From Sphingobacterium zeae (GTDB lineage: Bacteria > Bacteroidota > Bacteroidia > Sphingobacteriales > Sphingobacteriaceae), in contig NZ_JAUTBA010000001.1 of NCBI RefSeq assembly GCF_030818895.1, forward strand, positions 2,480,001-2,544,000: a DNA stretch of 64,000 nt. Reading direction: 5' to 3'. Each line of letters opens with the position of its first letter. Within the stretch, counting starts at the first letter, position 1. Below, piece by piece: positions 8,855-17,564 of the stretch. Position numbers and translations under genes: made by a program. Under the pieces are notes generated by a model. That model saw nothing but the letters and a program-made list of their open reading frames with translations. It did not search any database and was not told the origin of the DNA.

Positions 8855-9172
8855 ATGAATTGGATTGCATTGATCATCGCTGGCATTTTTGAAATTGGCT
8901 GGCCGCTCGGATTAAAAATGGCTCAACAGCCAGATTCAAATAAATTGGCTTGGATCATATTGGCTATTGTTTCTATGAGCATTAGTGGAGGATTATTGTT
9001 TTACGCTCAAAAGGCAATTCCTATCGGTACAGCTTATGCCGTATGGACAGGTTTGGGAGCTGTGGGAACATTGATTGTTGGAATCTTTTTTTTCGGAGAT
9101 TCTGCCAATATATTTAGGCTCCTTTCAGCAACATTGATCGTCGCTGGAATTATCGGTTTAAAAATATTCTAA
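8855..9172 (+). CDS. Small multidrug resistance (SMR) family exporter, SugE/Gdx-like
   Basis: A 105-residue inner-membrane protein with four predicted transmembrane helices, the standard SMR size. The catalytic glutamate of helix 1 is seen in IIAGIFEIGWPLGLK (about residue 13). The G-W-P-L-G-L-K context resembles the SugE/Gdx guanidinium-exporter subgroup more than the broad-drug EmrE subgroup, though that distinction is an inference. The ATG at 8855 was preferred to the TTG two codons upstream. It lies directly after a Crp/Fnr regulator. Confidence 0.88.
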   Translation: MNWIALIIAGIFEIGWPLGLKMAQQPDSNKLAWIILAIVSMSISGGLLFYAQKAIPIGTAYAVWTGLGAVGTLIVGIFFFGDSANIFRLLSATLIVAGIIGLKIF

Positions 9173-9337
9173 AAAGCCACAGGAAATGCTATTTATGTTA
9201 GGGAAGATTTAAATAAATTATAAAGGTGAGCTCAATTTGCTTGACTAGAATGTTCAAAGTCGTTTGAAACGCACTTTTTTAATCAAAACTCCTTATAAAA
9301 GAGTAGGTTGGGATGATTTTTGCTTGATAATCAAATT

Positions 9338-9803
9338 ATGAGGCAAGAACTAGCAGAAAAAATAGAATTGTATAGTAAAAGGTACGGTCTATTTATGCGG
9401 CCGGAGTATGTTAGCTTTGCTCGGGACAAGACTTTTGCTTCGCAATGAATGTCTCCGTGAAGGTGATATAAAAGCGTACCAAGACTATATTGCTTCGCAT
9501 TATCCGGAAGATCTTCCCTGGGAAATGAAACAATATCAGGAAACGACCAAAGCATTGGAACGAATGAGTAAGGAAATGGCAATTGCTTGGGTGAATACGC
9601 ATCAAATCAATATTTTCGAATCCGATATTTTTATCGATGATGAAGATTCAATTTTGCGCCCTATTCAGTCAAAGGATGAAGATATGTTTCGCTATAATTT
9701 TAATGCGTTGGAAGAACTCATCTACAATCACCAAAGACCAGAAGATCTATTTCGGGGGAATAGGGATTGTTTTTGGATAGATACAAGAATTGAATGGCGG
9801 TAG
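9338..9803 (+). pseudogene. Frameshifted unknown gene
   Basis: Two overlapping frames appear to encode parts of one protein. The first opens with ATG at 9338 (MRQELAEKIELYSKRYG) and stops at 9446-9448. The second, in a different frame, carries the remainder from about 9410 to the stop at 9801 (LREGDIKAYQDYIASHYPED and LEELIYNHQRPEDLFRG). Both halves have natural, charged, soluble-protein composition, while the alternative N-terminal residues of the second frame (MLALLGTRLLL) do not look native. A single-base change between 9408 and 9448 would join them. I do not recognise the family. The alternative is that only the 131-residue ORF starting at 9408 is expressed. Confidence 0.5.
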
Positions 9804-9834
9804 TAATACTTCTTGCGATATTTTTTATAATCGA

Positions 9835-9864
9835 GACGCTAAAACAATTTTTTGTTTTAGCGTC
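9835..9864. terminator. Perfect inverted repeat
   Basis: GACGCTAAAACAA and TTGTTTTAGCGTC form a 13-base-pair stem with a four-base loop. It directly precedes a second hairpin with a T-run, so it is probably part of a two-hairpin transcription end. Confidence 0.6.
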
Positions 9865-9866
9865 CA

Positions 9867-9898
9867 AGTCCTTCGCATATCTGAAGGACTTTTTTTAT
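9867..9898 (+). terminator. Intrinsic terminator
   Basis: AGTCCTTC pairs with GAAGGACT and is followed by seven T residues on the plus strand. It ends the frameshifted gene's transcript and overlaps the 3' end of the convergent DUF1080 gene. Confidence 0.85.
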
Positions 9899-10626
9899 AA
9901 AAGCTTTATTTTTAGATTTCTAAACGATACGCCTCTCGACCAATCCTGCAGTGCTAATTTCCCATTGATATGCTTACCAAACTCCGGATAATCTTTGAAA
10001 TTACTATGCTTTACTAAATCTTTCCATTTAGCTGAATTAAAATCCATTTCAGCGGTGATTTTTCCATTTAGGAAGAATGTAATTTTTCCATCTTTCTGAA
10101 CGATACTGGATTCATTCCAATCATCTTGCGTTTTAATGTTGACAAAGTTTTGTTGCGGTAGAAATGTATAAAGACAGCCCGAACGCTTTAGCGGTTTATC
10201 AAAATCAGGATGGGAATCTGCCAACAGTTGGTACTCCGGTCCAGAATGGTAGGTCGCATTAATATCGGGTCTTTCCTGTACGTTGACAAAAACGCCACTA
10301 TTTCCCTCTTTTTCCAGCTTCCATTCAAACTTAAACTCATAATTTTTATACGCTTTGTCCGATACCAAGTCGTATTTTTGGCTTTCACTGTTTGGGTCAC
10401 AGTAAATTGTTCCATTTTTTACAATCCAGGCCGTAGGCGCATTTTTGCTATTATTGTACGTATGCCAATTGTTGAGCGTGCTACCATCAAATAAAAGTTG
10501 CCAGCCATTACGTTGCTCTTCTTCTGTCAATGTATTGGGACTGCTTTTTTCATTTTGACAGGAGAGTAAAATACAGCCCAGAAAGACCCATAAGGTGATT
10601 TTTTTGAAAAGGTTTAAGTTTATCAT
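9895..10626 (-). CDS. DUF1080 (3-keto-disaccharide hydrolase domain) lipoprotein
   Basis: A 243-residue predicted lipoprotein. The signal has a lipobox, GCILLSC, with cysteine near residue 22. The mature part is a single DUF1080 domain, recognised by NGWQLLFDGSTLNNWHTY near its start, a concanavalin-like beta-sandwich core (YEFKFEWKLEKEGNSGVFVNV) and the terminal FRNLKIK strand. Some family members cleave 3-keto-glucosides, but many are unassigned, so the substrate is unknown. The start at 10626 (MINLNLF) places the signal peptide correctly; an in-frame start 42 bases upstream only adds lysine-rich residues. The gene stands alone, divergent from the kdp region. Confidence 0.85.
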   Translation of the reverse strand: MINLNLFKKITLWVFLGCILLSCQNEKSSPNTLTEEEQRNGWQLLFDGSTLNNWHTYNNSKNAPTAWIVKNGTIYCDPNSESQKYDLVSDKAYKNYEFKFEWKLEKEGNSGVFVNVQERPDINATYHSGPEYQLLADSHPDFDKPLKRSGCLYTFLPQQNFVNIKTQDDWNESSIVQKDGKITFFLNGKITAEMDFNSAKWKDLVKHSNFKDYPEFGKHINGKLALQDWSRGVSFRNLKIKLL

Positions 10627-11076
10627 TGTTTTTATTTTTATAAGTGTCTTTTTAATACGTTTTCCCAACCAATATGTATTCCCTAAAATAATTTTTAATG
10701 TGAACTTTTGGAGACAATTTCATATTCCTTTGCAAATTTGTTACATAGTGCTTCTGCTAATACTTATCCCGAGGTTCACATATTCTCCCATTCATTCATG
10801 AATTTTTAAAATGTGCTGGCCCATCATTTTAAAAGATAAATCGGCTCAAGCCGTCTATACTTTTTTGGTCACCTTTCAAGCATAGATGACAAGGTACACA
10901 TTATAATGATTTGATCACATTTTCAGCATAGTCATTCTCATTTTGATAAAATAACCTTATCAAAATGATAGGATTCTCCAATTCTATTTTGTCACTTATT
11001 TTTTTATATCATCTGATTAATAGCGTTTTATGATGTTTTTCGGTACAGTGGAACAGGATTTGGCTTATGGGGACAA
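10627..11076. other. Intergenic region between DUF1080 and kdp leader ORFs
   Basis: No gene of normal length is seen in these 450 bases. The region holds two inverted repeats (CGGCT/AGCCG at 10842-10853 and a longer one at 10939-10967) and must contain the divergent promoters for the DUF1080 gene and the kdp-proximal ORFs, but I could not identify a clear -33/-7 pair. Confidence 0.5.
10939..10967. repeat. Inverted repeat upstream of the kdp region
   Basis: CATTTTGATAA (10939-10949) and its exact complement TTATCAAAATG (10957-10967) are separated by seven bases. The size and spacing suit a dimeric regulator operator. No regulator gene in view can be assigned to it. Confidence 0.45.
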
Positions 11077-11184
11077 ATGAATGTAAATATGAAAACAGGA
11101 CGGAAAAGAAAAGTATGTGGTAAGAGTCCGCCGAGGGGGACGATCGGCAAAGCTACTAGCATTAAATTCAAGTTTAAAAAATGA
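11077..11184 (+). CDS. Candidate 35-residue basic ORF upstream of kdp
   Basis: ATG at 11077 opens a 35-codon frame ending at TGA 11182-11184. The product is strongly basic (MKTGRKRKVCGKSPPRG, ending IKFKFKK) with no hydrophobic segment. It lies about 30 bases before two small membrane ORFs on the same strand. I do not recognise it and cannot show that it is translated; composition alone supports it. Confidence 0.3.
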   Translation: MNVNMKTGRKRKVCGKSPPRGTIGKATSIKFKFKK

Positions 11185-11212
11185 AATCGCAAGTCACTAA
11201 TAAAGTTTAACA

Positions 11213-11299
11213 ATGGTAATAACAATCATACTCATCATAACTGGACTATTTTTCTTCTGGTTATTCTATAAAATGGTCGACTTTTTCGGCAAAATATAA
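11213..11299 (+). CDS. Candidate 28-residue single-pass membrane microprotein
   Basis: ATG at 11213 encodes MVITIILIITGLFFFWLFYK followed by MVDFFGKI and a TAA stop. It is a single hydrophobic helix with a short charged tail, similar in size and form to KdpF (found 540 bases downstream). It precedes another small membrane ORF by 10 bases. Function unknown; a role as a small subunit or leader peptide of the Kdp system is a guess from position. Confidence 0.4.
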   Translation: MVITIILIITGLFFFWLFYKMVDFFGKI

Positions 11300-11309
11300 A
11301 ATAAATAAT

Positions 11310-11432
11310 ATGAAAGAGAAGCAAGAAAATAAAGGCAGAGGTTCCGCTCATAATGTGTCGGGCGACCGTATAGCGAAGGTCATCGTAGTATTATTGATTA
11401 TTGCAATGATTTTTCAACTCTATATCGGGTAG
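11310..11432 (+). CDS. Candidate 40-residue single-pass membrane protein
   Basis: ATG at 11310 encodes a hydrophilic N-terminus (MKEKQENKGRGSAHN) and one C-terminal transmembrane helix (IAKVIVVLLIIAMIFQLYIG), ending at TAG 11430-11432. The next gene starts 27 bases later. The clear split between charged and hydrophobic halves supports real coding. I do not recognise the family. Confidence 0.45.
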   Translation: MKEKQENKGRGSAHNVSGDRIAKVIVVLLIIAMIFQLYIG

Positions 11433-11459
11433 ATTTTGATACATAGTTTTACGAACAAC

Positions 11460-11837
11460 ATGAAAAAATTAAATCAATACGGTGCAGGTCTGTATATGGC
11501 GCTCCATTACAAAGAAATCCGATCAGAGATTAGTTTCCTATTACGGAAGCACAATTTTGCAGGAGCTTTACAGGCTGTTATTAATCATCTTCGGAGCTTA
11601 ATAGTACTGCAAAGCACGGACAAAATCTGCCAGCATATTCATTTTCTCGGAATGATTTATGGACGAGGAAACAATTATGTAAAATACATTTTGGAAAATC
11701 TTTTTGTTAGATCTTTAGGAGGTCTTCGACGTATAAGTTCGGTCAATGCATGGGCAGAAATCGAAGCCCAGCTACCAACACCATTTTTAGAGGTCCTCAA
11801 AGGACAACAAATCCATAACCTTCTAAAATCAAAGTAA
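11460..11837 (+). CDS. Hypothetical protein directly upstream of kdpF
   Basis: A 125-residue soluble, basic protein beginning MKKLNQYGAGLYMALHYK. It has no signal peptide or membrane helix and looks mostly helical (FAGALQAVINHLRSLIVLQ). Start 11460 is the first ATG in frame; an upstream TTG is possible. Its stop codon abuts the kdpF start (TAA at 11835-11837, ATG at 11838), so it is translationally linked to the kdp operon. I do not recognise the family. Its fixed place just before kdpF suggests a Kdp-related role, perhaps regulatory. Confidence 0.65.
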   Translation: MKKLNQYGAGLYMALHYKEIRSEISFLLRKHNFAGALQAVINHLRSLIVLQSTDKICQHIHFLGMIYGRGNNYVKYILENLFVRSLGGLRRISSVNAWAEIEAQLPTPFLEVLKGQQIHNLLKSK

Positions 11838-11915
11838 ATGACAGCTTTATTTATTGTAGCACTACTGGTTTTTACATACATCTGTTATGTACTCTTAAGG
11901 CCAGAAAAATTTTAA
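11838..11915 (+). CDS. kdpF: KdpF, small subunit of the potassium-transporting ATPase
   Basis: A 25-residue single-pass membrane peptide, MTALFIVALLVFTYICYVLL ending RPEKF. The R/P/E at the end of the helix is the hallmark of KdpF, the tiny subunit that stabilises the KdpABC complex in the inner membrane. It lies directly before kdpA as in other kdp operons and abuts the preceding stop codon. Confidence 0.85.
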   Translation: MTALFIVALLVFTYICYVLLRPEKF

Positions 11916-11936
11916 TAACAAGATTACTCATTCGTC

Positions 11937-12018
11937 ATTGTCAGCGATGAAACTGCGCTTTCAGTCAGTCCTTTTGGCATTACGAAGTCAAAAGAAGGGC
12001 TTAAAGTTAGCTGACGAT
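11937..12018 (+). other. Stem-forming segment between kdpF and kdpA
   Basis: ATTGTCAGC (11937-11945) can pair with GCTGACGAT (12010-12018), including one G-U pair, enclosing about 64 bases. It lies in the 144-base gap between kdpF and kdpA, which is long for an otherwise tight operon. It may shape translation of kdpA or mark RNA processing; this is inference. Confidence 0.3.
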
Positions 12019-12059
12019 TGATCATGATACACTTTTTATACAAATCAATTAAAGAAATG

Positions 12060-13742
12060 AATACAGAGATTCTTGGAATCATAGTGATGTTCATCGTAAC
12101 ATTACTACTCGGACTTCCCCTCGGGAAATATATAGCTAAGGTATATGGTAACGAAAAGACCTGGTTAGATCCATTGTTTCAACCATTGGAACGTTTTTTT
12201 TATCGAGTGACAGGAATTAATCCCAATGTTCAGATGACTTGGCAACAGCACCTCGTTGCTCTTCTGACAATTAATCTAGTGTGGTTCCTGTTGAGTATGG
12301 CTATCCTGATGAATATGGGAAGTTTGCCTTTAAATCCAGATGGAAATCCTGGAATGACTGCTGATTTGGCTTTTAATACCAGTATATCCTTTTTGGTTAA
12401 CTGTAATCTCCAACACTATTCTGGGGAGTCGGGCGTGAGTTATCTAGGACAAATTTGGCTCATGTTTCTCCAATTCGTGACTGCAGGCGTGGGAATGGCT
12501 GCTGCAGTGGTTATTTTTAAAGCTTTTAGGGATAAAACAACAACGCAATTGGGCAATTTTTACGATTTCTTTGTGAAATCTTGCACCCGCATTTTACTCC
12601 CTATCTCGGTCCTGGTTGCTGCCATTTTCGTGTTCCAAGGCATGCCGATGACATTCGAAGGTAAGGACAGTATGATTACAGTTACTGGAGATACCGTACA
12701 GGTAAGTCGAGGACCAGTAGCTGCCTTTGTTCCAATTAAACATCTGGGAACAAATGGAGGTGGTTTTTTTGGTGCGAACAGTGCGCATCCATTCGAAAAT
12801 CCCAATTATTTGACCAACATGGTGGAAATGATTGCCCAGTTTATTATCCCGATGGCGATGATATTTGCATTCGGCTTTTTTATTCGCAAGCGTAAATTTT
12901 CATGGATGATGTTTGGCGTGATGACCATTGGGTTTATCATCCTGACGATTCCAAATATAAAAATGGAAATGGCTGGAAATCCAGCGATCGCACAGATGGG
13001 TATTGATACGTCTATGGGGGCTATGGAGGGAAAGGAAGTACGTATTGGTGCCGCAGCATCCGGCTTTTGGAGTATTGTCACAACGATGATTTCGACGGGA
13101 TCAGTCAATTCTATGCATGATAGTTACATGCCCTTATCTGGTATGAACGAACTGATAGCCATGATGGTGAATGCCTTTTATGGCGGTGTGGGCGCGGGGA
13201 TACTCAATTTCTTCATTTTTATTATACTCGCCGTTTTCATTAGTGGCTTGATGGTGGGGCGCACACCAGAGTTTATGGGTAAGAAAGTTGAAGCGCGCGA
13301 AATGAAAATCGCTATGATTGTTGCTCTTGCCCATCCTTTTCTAATCCTTGTCGGTACAGCACTTGCGACAGCATTTCCAGCCCAAGGTGCTTCTACATTG
13401 AATAACCCTGGATTCCATGGTTTTAGTGAAATATTGTACGAATATACTTCATCCGCAGCCAACAATGGTAGTGGTTTTGAAGGTCTTGGAGATAATACCA
13501 TTTGGTGGAACATTTCGACAGGTATCGTATTGTTACTCGGCCGATTTATACCGATTATAGGCCCAATTGCTATTGCTGGGTTATTGGCTGAGAAGAAATT
13601 TATACCTGAAGGCGAGGGAACGCTAAAAACTGATACAAGTACATTCGGTTTAATGGTATTCGCTGTGATCGCGATTATTGCAGCACTCTCTTTCTTCCCT
13701 GCGTTGGCACTGGGTCCAATTGCGGAATATTTTTCCATGTAA
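12060..13742 (+). CDS. kdpA: KdpA, potassium-transporting ATPase channel subunit
   Basis: A 560-residue polytopic inner-membrane protein, the potassium-selective channel-like subunit of the KdpFABC pump. Selectivity-filter-like repeats are visible, including NTSISFLVNCNLQHYSGESG and LGTNGGGFFGANSAHPFENP, plus a GSVNSMHDSYMPLSG segment and ANNGSGFEGLGDN near the C-terminus. The length matches the family (about 560). The ATG at 12060 (MNTEILGI) was chosen because the product begins at the first helix as in relatives; an upstream ATG at 12024 is in frame. kdpB starts 26 bases downstream. Confidence 0.97.
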   Translation, partial: NTEILGIIVMFIVTLLLGLPLGKYIAKVYGNEKTWLDPLFQPLERFFYRVTGINPNVQMTWQQHLVALLTINLVWFLLSMAILMNMGSLPLNPDGNPGMTADLAFNTSISFLVNCNLQHYSGESGVSYLGQIWLMFLQFVTAGVGMAAAVVIFKAFRDKTTTQLGNFYDFFVKSCTRILLPISVLVAAIFVFQGMPMTFEGKDSMITVTGDTVQVSRGPVAAFVPIKHLGTNGGGFFGANSAHPFENPNYLTNMVEMIAQFIIPMAMIFAFGFFIRKRKFSWMMFGVMTIGFIILTIPNIKMEMAGNPAIAQMGIDTSMGAMEGKEVRIGAAASGFWSIVTTMISTGSVNSMHDSYMPLSGMNELIAMMVNAFYGGVGAGILNFFIFIILAVFISGLMVGRTPEFMGKKVEAREMKIAMIVALAHPFLILVGTALATAFPAQGASTLNNPGFHGFSEILYEYTSSAANNGSGFEGLGDNTIWWNISTGIVLLLGRFIPIIGPIAIAGLLAEKKFIPEGEGTLKTDTSTFGLMVFAVIAIIAALSFFPALALGPIAEYFSM

Positions 13743-13768
13743 TACGTAAAAATTAAAGAATTCTAAAA

Positions 13769-15778
13769 ATGAGCAGTCAACAAACATTGTTTCAGAAAGA
13801 GCTTGTACAACAAGCGTTAAAGCAATCTTTCGTGAAGCTAAATCCTAAAATAATGTTCCGTAATCCAGTGATGTTTACCGTGGAAATCGGGACGTTGATT
13901 ATGGCCGTGGTTTGTCTTTGGATAATGACCGGAGAAAAATCACAAGGTACACTTGGTTATAATTTTACAGTATTTCTTATCCTATTTTTAACCTTGCTGT
14001 TTGGCAATTTTGCGGAGGCAATTGCCGAAGCCCGCGGAAAGGCGCAAGCAGATAGTCTTCGGAAAACTCGGGAGGAAACTCCTGCAACCCTGCGCGATGG
14101 TCGGGTCGTTTCATCCGCTCAATTGAAAAAAAATGATGTTTTTGTTTGTCAGGCTGGTGATGTAATTCCATTGGATGGGGAAATTATCGAGGGGTTGGCG
14201 ACAATAGATGAAAGTGCAATTACCGGTGAATCAGCACCGGTGATCCGCGAGGCTGGGGGCGATAAAAGTTCAGTTACAGGTGGCACCAAGGTTTTATCCG
14301 ATCGAATTGTCGTGCAGGTAACGACAGAACAGGGTGAAAGCTTTCTGGATAAGATGATCGCACTGGTCGAAGGGGCAAGCCGCCAAAAAACACCTAACGA
14401 GATTGCCTTAACCATCCTTTTGGCAGGTTTTACACTTGTTTTTATTATCGTAACGGTGACCTTAAAACCATTTGCGGATTATGCCAATGTCGGTATCACC
14501 ATTGCTTCGTTTATTTCACTTTTTGTCTGTCTGATTCCAACGACAATAGGTGGTCTTTTATCGGCGATTGGTATCGCGGGAATGGATCGCGCACTTCGTG
14601 CAAATGTTATTACAAAAAGTGGCAAGGCAGTTGAAACGGCGGGTGACATTGATGTCTTGTTGCTTGATAAAACTGGAACCATTACGATCGGAAATCGTAA
14701 GGCGACAAATTTTTACCCCGCCGATGGTGTCATGAAAGAAGCGCTGGTACGTGCAGCAACATTGAGCTCCATGGCGGATGAAACACCAGAAGGGAAATCA
14801 ATTGTTGAATTGGCTGGTGTCAACCCATCGAGCTATAAGGTCGAAAACCCGGCATTCATTAAGTTTACCGCCGAAACCCGTAGCTCGGGAATAGACTTTG
14901 AACAGACACGTATTCGTAAAGGTGCAACAGATGCTATTCGAAATATCATTGTAAAGGCTGGAAATCTATTTCCTCAGGAAATAGATGAGCGCGTAAAGCT
15001 TATCTCTCAAAATGGGGGGACCCCATTGGTCGTAGCCGAGAATGAACAAGTACTCGGTGTCATAGAATTGCAGGATGTGATAAAACCCGGGATTCATGAA
15101 CGCTTTGAAAGGTTGAGAAAAATGGGTATTAAGACTGTTATGGTGACAGGAGACAATCCGTTAACGGCCAAATATATTGCAGAAAAAGCAGGGGTGGATG
15201 ATTTCATCGCCGAAGCGAAACCCGAAGACAAGATGAACTATATCAAAAAAGAACAGCTTGACGGGCGATTGGTCGCCATGATGGGGGATGGTACAAACGA
15301 TGCTCCGGCACTTGCACAAGCGGATGTTGGTGTAGCAATGAATAGCGGTACGCAAGCTGCAAAAGAGGCTGGAAATATGGTCGATCTCGACAATGATCCG
15401 ACCAAATTGATCGAGGTTGTGGAGATAGGTAAGCAATTGTTGATGACCCGGGGTACGCTGACAACATTCAGTATTGCAAACGATGTTGCCAAATATTTTG
15501 CGATTATTCCGGCCCTGTTTATTGCGGCAATACCGGCACTTCAAGGTTTAAATATTATGCAGCTCAGTAGTCCACAAAGCGCCATACTATCGGCTGTCAT
15601 CTTCAACGCAATTATTATCCCATTACTGATTCCTTTGGCATTAAAGGGAGTTGCATACAAACCTATAGGCGCAAGCGCATTGTTACGGAGAAACCTGCTC
15701 GTTTTTGGACTTGGTGGAGTGCTCGTTCCATTTATTGGTATCAAGGTCATAGACCTGCTGGTTTCGCTATTTATCTAA
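13769..15778 (+). CDS. kdpB: KdpB, P-type ATPase subunit of the potassium pump
   Basis: A 669-residue P-type ATPase that powers high-affinity potassium uptake. The phosphorylation motif [11 protein letters not shown] lies near residue 300, the actuator motif TGESAP near residue 152 (this includes the serine whose phosphorylation inhibits Kdp in E. coli), and the hinge [10 protein letters not shown] and [12 protein letters not shown] lie near residues 455 and 505. Seven membrane helices are expected. Length and motifs are complete with no damage. It lies 25 bases before kdpC. Confidence 0.97.
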   Translation: MSSQQTLFQKELVQQALKQSFVKLNPKIMFRNPVMFTVEIGTLIMAVVCLWIMTGEKSQGTLGYNFTVFLILFLTLLFGNFAEAIAEARGKAQADSLRKTREETPATLRDGRVVSSAQLKKNDVFVCQAGDVIPLDGEIIEGLATIDESAITGESAPVIREAGGDKSSVTGGTKVLSDRIVVQVTTEQGESFLDKMIALVEGASRQKTPNEIALTILLAGFTLVFIIVTVTLKPFADYANVGITIASFISLFVCLIPTTIGGLLSAIGIAGMDRALRANVITKSGKAVETAGDIDVLLLDKTGTITIGNRKATNFYPADGVMKEALVRAATLSSMADETPEGKSIVELAGVNPSSYKVENPAFIKFTAETRSSGIDFEQTRIRKGATDAIRNIIVKAGNLFPQEIDERVKLISQNGGTPLVVAENEQVLGVIELQDVIKPGIHERFERLRKMGIKTVMVTGDNPLTAKYIAEKAGVDDFIAEAKPEDKMNYIKKEQLDGRLVAMMGDGTNDAPALAQADVGVAMNSGTQAAKEAGNMVDLDNDPTKLIEVVEIGKQLLMTRGTLTTFSIANDVAKYFAIIPALFIAAIPALQGLNIMQLSSPQSAILSAVIFNAIIIPLLIPLALKGVAYKPIGASALLRRNLLVFGLGGVLVPFIGIKVIDLLVSLFI

Positions 15779-15803
15779 TACATTTTTAATAATTAAAGCA
15801 AAG

Positions 15804-16370
15804 ATGAAAACACATATATATCCAGCAATAAAGATTACAATAGTTTTATTGCTCCTGCTGTCAGTTGTATATCCGGCCCTTGTTTGGGCAATAGCTCAGA
15901 TAGCACCTAATCACGGAAAAGGGGAAATGCTAGCGTACAACGGGCAAAAGTATTACAGAAATATTGGACAGGCCTTTACGCGTGATGATTACTTCTGGTC
16001 GCGTCCTTCAGCTGTTGGTTATAATGCAGCAGGATCGGGAGGAAGTAACAAAGGACCCTCTAATGAGGAATATCTTTCGGAAGTTAAGGCCCGTATTGAT
16101 ACGTTCTTAGTCCACAATCCCACTGTAAAACGCGAACAGGTACCGGTAGACATTGTTACAGCCAGTGGCAGTGGTTTGGATCCAGATATCTCGGTAGAGG
16201 CCGCAAAAATACAAATCGATCGTGTTGCGAAAGCAAGAGGTATATCGGTAAATAGCTTACAGTCTCTCGTTGATGCTCACGTTCAGACCCCTCTATGGAA
16301 TATGTTTGGACCTCGCAAAATCAATGTCCTTGAACTAAATATTGCTTTGGACAAGATGGTTGAAAAATAA
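15804..16370 (+). CDS. kdpC: KdpC, potassium-transporting ATPase subunit C
   Basis: A 188-residue protein with one N-terminal membrane helix (ITIVLLLLLSVVYPALVWAIAQ) and a periplasmic domain. Family motifs are visible: FTRDDYFWSRPSAVGYNAAGSGGSN, VPVDIVTASGSGLDPDISVEAA and VQTPLWNMFGPRKINVLELN. It is the chaperone-like subunit that binds KdpA and KdpB in the KdpFABC complex. The porin gene follows 47 bases later. Confidence 0.97.
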   Translation: MKTHIYPAIKITIVLLLLLSVVYPALVWAIAQIAPNHGKGEMLAYNGQKYYRNIGQAFTRDDYFWSRPSAVGYNAAGSGGSNKGPSNEEYLSEVKARIDTFLVHNPTVKREQVPVDIVTASGSGLDPDISVEAAKIQIDRVAKARGISVNSLQSLVDAHVQTPLWNMFGPRKINVLELNIALDKMVEK

Positions 16371-16417
16371 AATTGACCTGATGGGTCATTGATTTACACT
16401 TTACAAGAACGATATAC

Positions 16418-17503
16418 ATGAAAAAACTAGCGATGTTGGCCTGTTTACTCGCAGGAGCAACACAATTATTTGCACAGCAAGATACAACTCAAAATACCCA
16501 ATTGTCTATCAGTGGTTACCTTGAAGCATATTACCTTCGGGACTTTAACAACCCAATTGGAAATACACGCCCAAGCTTTGTATATAGTCACAACAGAACA
16601 AATGAAGTAAACATAAACTTGGCACTTTTAAAAGCTGCGTACGAAACAACAAATACACGTGCAAATCTTGCTTTAGGTGTCGGTACATATATGAATGCGA
16701 ACTACAGTGCGGAACCCGGTGTCTTAAAAAATATTTACGAAGCGAATGCCGGTGTTCGTATCTCGAAAAAACATAATCTATGGATCGATGCTGGCATATT
16801 TTCTTCCCATTTGGGCTTTGAAAGCGCTATAGGAAAGGATAATTGGACTGTAACAAGGAGTATTTTTGCTGATAATTCCCCTTATTTTGAAACCGGCGCA
16901 AAAATATCCTATACATCCGCATCAGGAAAACTATTTTTAAGCGGGCTTATTTTAAACGGATGGCAGCGGATTCAAGGGGTGGATGGTAGCAGTTTACCTG
17001 CATTCGGACATCAATTAGTCTATAAACCGACAGCTAAATGGACTATCAATAGTGGTTCTTTTATCGGCACTGATAAAGCGGATAGCGTCAGACAGATGCG
17101 CTATTTTCATAATCTATATGCCATTTATCAAATGAATGAAAAGCTGGGAATTACATTCGGATTTGATATTGGAGCGGAACAAAAAGCAAAAGGCAGCTCA
17201 ACGTACAATGTATGGTACACGCCTGTGTTAATTGCACGATATGCGACGACCGAAAAATTTAGCTTAACAGCAAGAGGAGAATATTACAACGATAAGCATG
17301 GTGTAATCGTTTCGACTACGACAGATCAAGGTTTTCAAACGTTTGGCTATTCTTTAAATGCAGATTATGCCATTCTTCCCAATGTCGTTTGGCGCACGGA
17401 ACTACGTAATCTCACCAATAAAGATGCTATTTTCCTTGATCGGACAAATAAGTTGGTGAAAAATAGTTTGACGGCTGTCACAGCACTTACAGTTAGTTTT
17501 TAA
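16418..17503 (+). CDS. Outer-membrane beta-barrel porin in the kdp operon
   Basis: A 361-residue protein with a signal peptide (MKKLAMLACLLAGATQLFAQ) and a beta-barrel rich in alternating aromatic strands, ending LTAVTALTVSF with a terminal phenylalanine typical of outer-membrane assembly. It resembles the putative beta-barrel porin-2 family that recurs between kdpC and kdpD in Bacteroidota. Its place in the operon suggests that it lets potassium cross the outer membrane when external levels are low. This role is inferred from context only. Confidence 0.8.
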   Translation: MKKLAMLACLLAGATQLFAQQDTTQNTQLSISGYLEAYYLRDFNNPIGNTRPSFVYSHNRTNEVNINLALLKAAYETTNTRANLALGVGTYMNANYSAEPGVLKNIYEANAGVRISKKHNLWIDAGIFSSHLGFESAIGKDNWTVTRSIFADNSPYFETGAKISYTSASGKLFLSGLILNGWQRIQGVDGSSLPAFGHQLVYKPTAKWTINSGSFIGTDKADSVRQMRYFHNLYAIYQMNEKLGITFGFDIGAEQKAKGSSTYNVWYTPVLIARYATTEKFSLTARGEYYNDKHGVIVSTTTDQGFQTFGYSLNADYAILPNVVWRTELRNLTNKDAIFLDRTNKLVKNSLTAVTALTVSF

Positions 17504-17564
17504 AACAATCGTTCCTGCCGTGTGTTGGATCGGCAGGAACTTTCTGAAATGAAAGGCAATAAAA

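Noticed and set aside
10866..10882. A sigma-54-like GG...GC sequence upstream of the kdp region.
   Set aside because: The spacing between GG and GC is 11 bases rather than the required 10, and the flanking bases do not match the consensus.
11028..11225. A 65-codon minus-strand frame upstream of kdp.
   Set aside because: Its leucine- and proline-rich translation is the complement of the more plausible basic plus-strand ORF, and it has no context.
13178..13738. A 186-codon open frame on the strand opposite kdpA.
   Set aside because: It lies wholly antisense to a well-supported gene, its translation is low in complexity (many I, N, P) and no ribosome-binding context or family was seen. It is a shadow of kdpA codon use.
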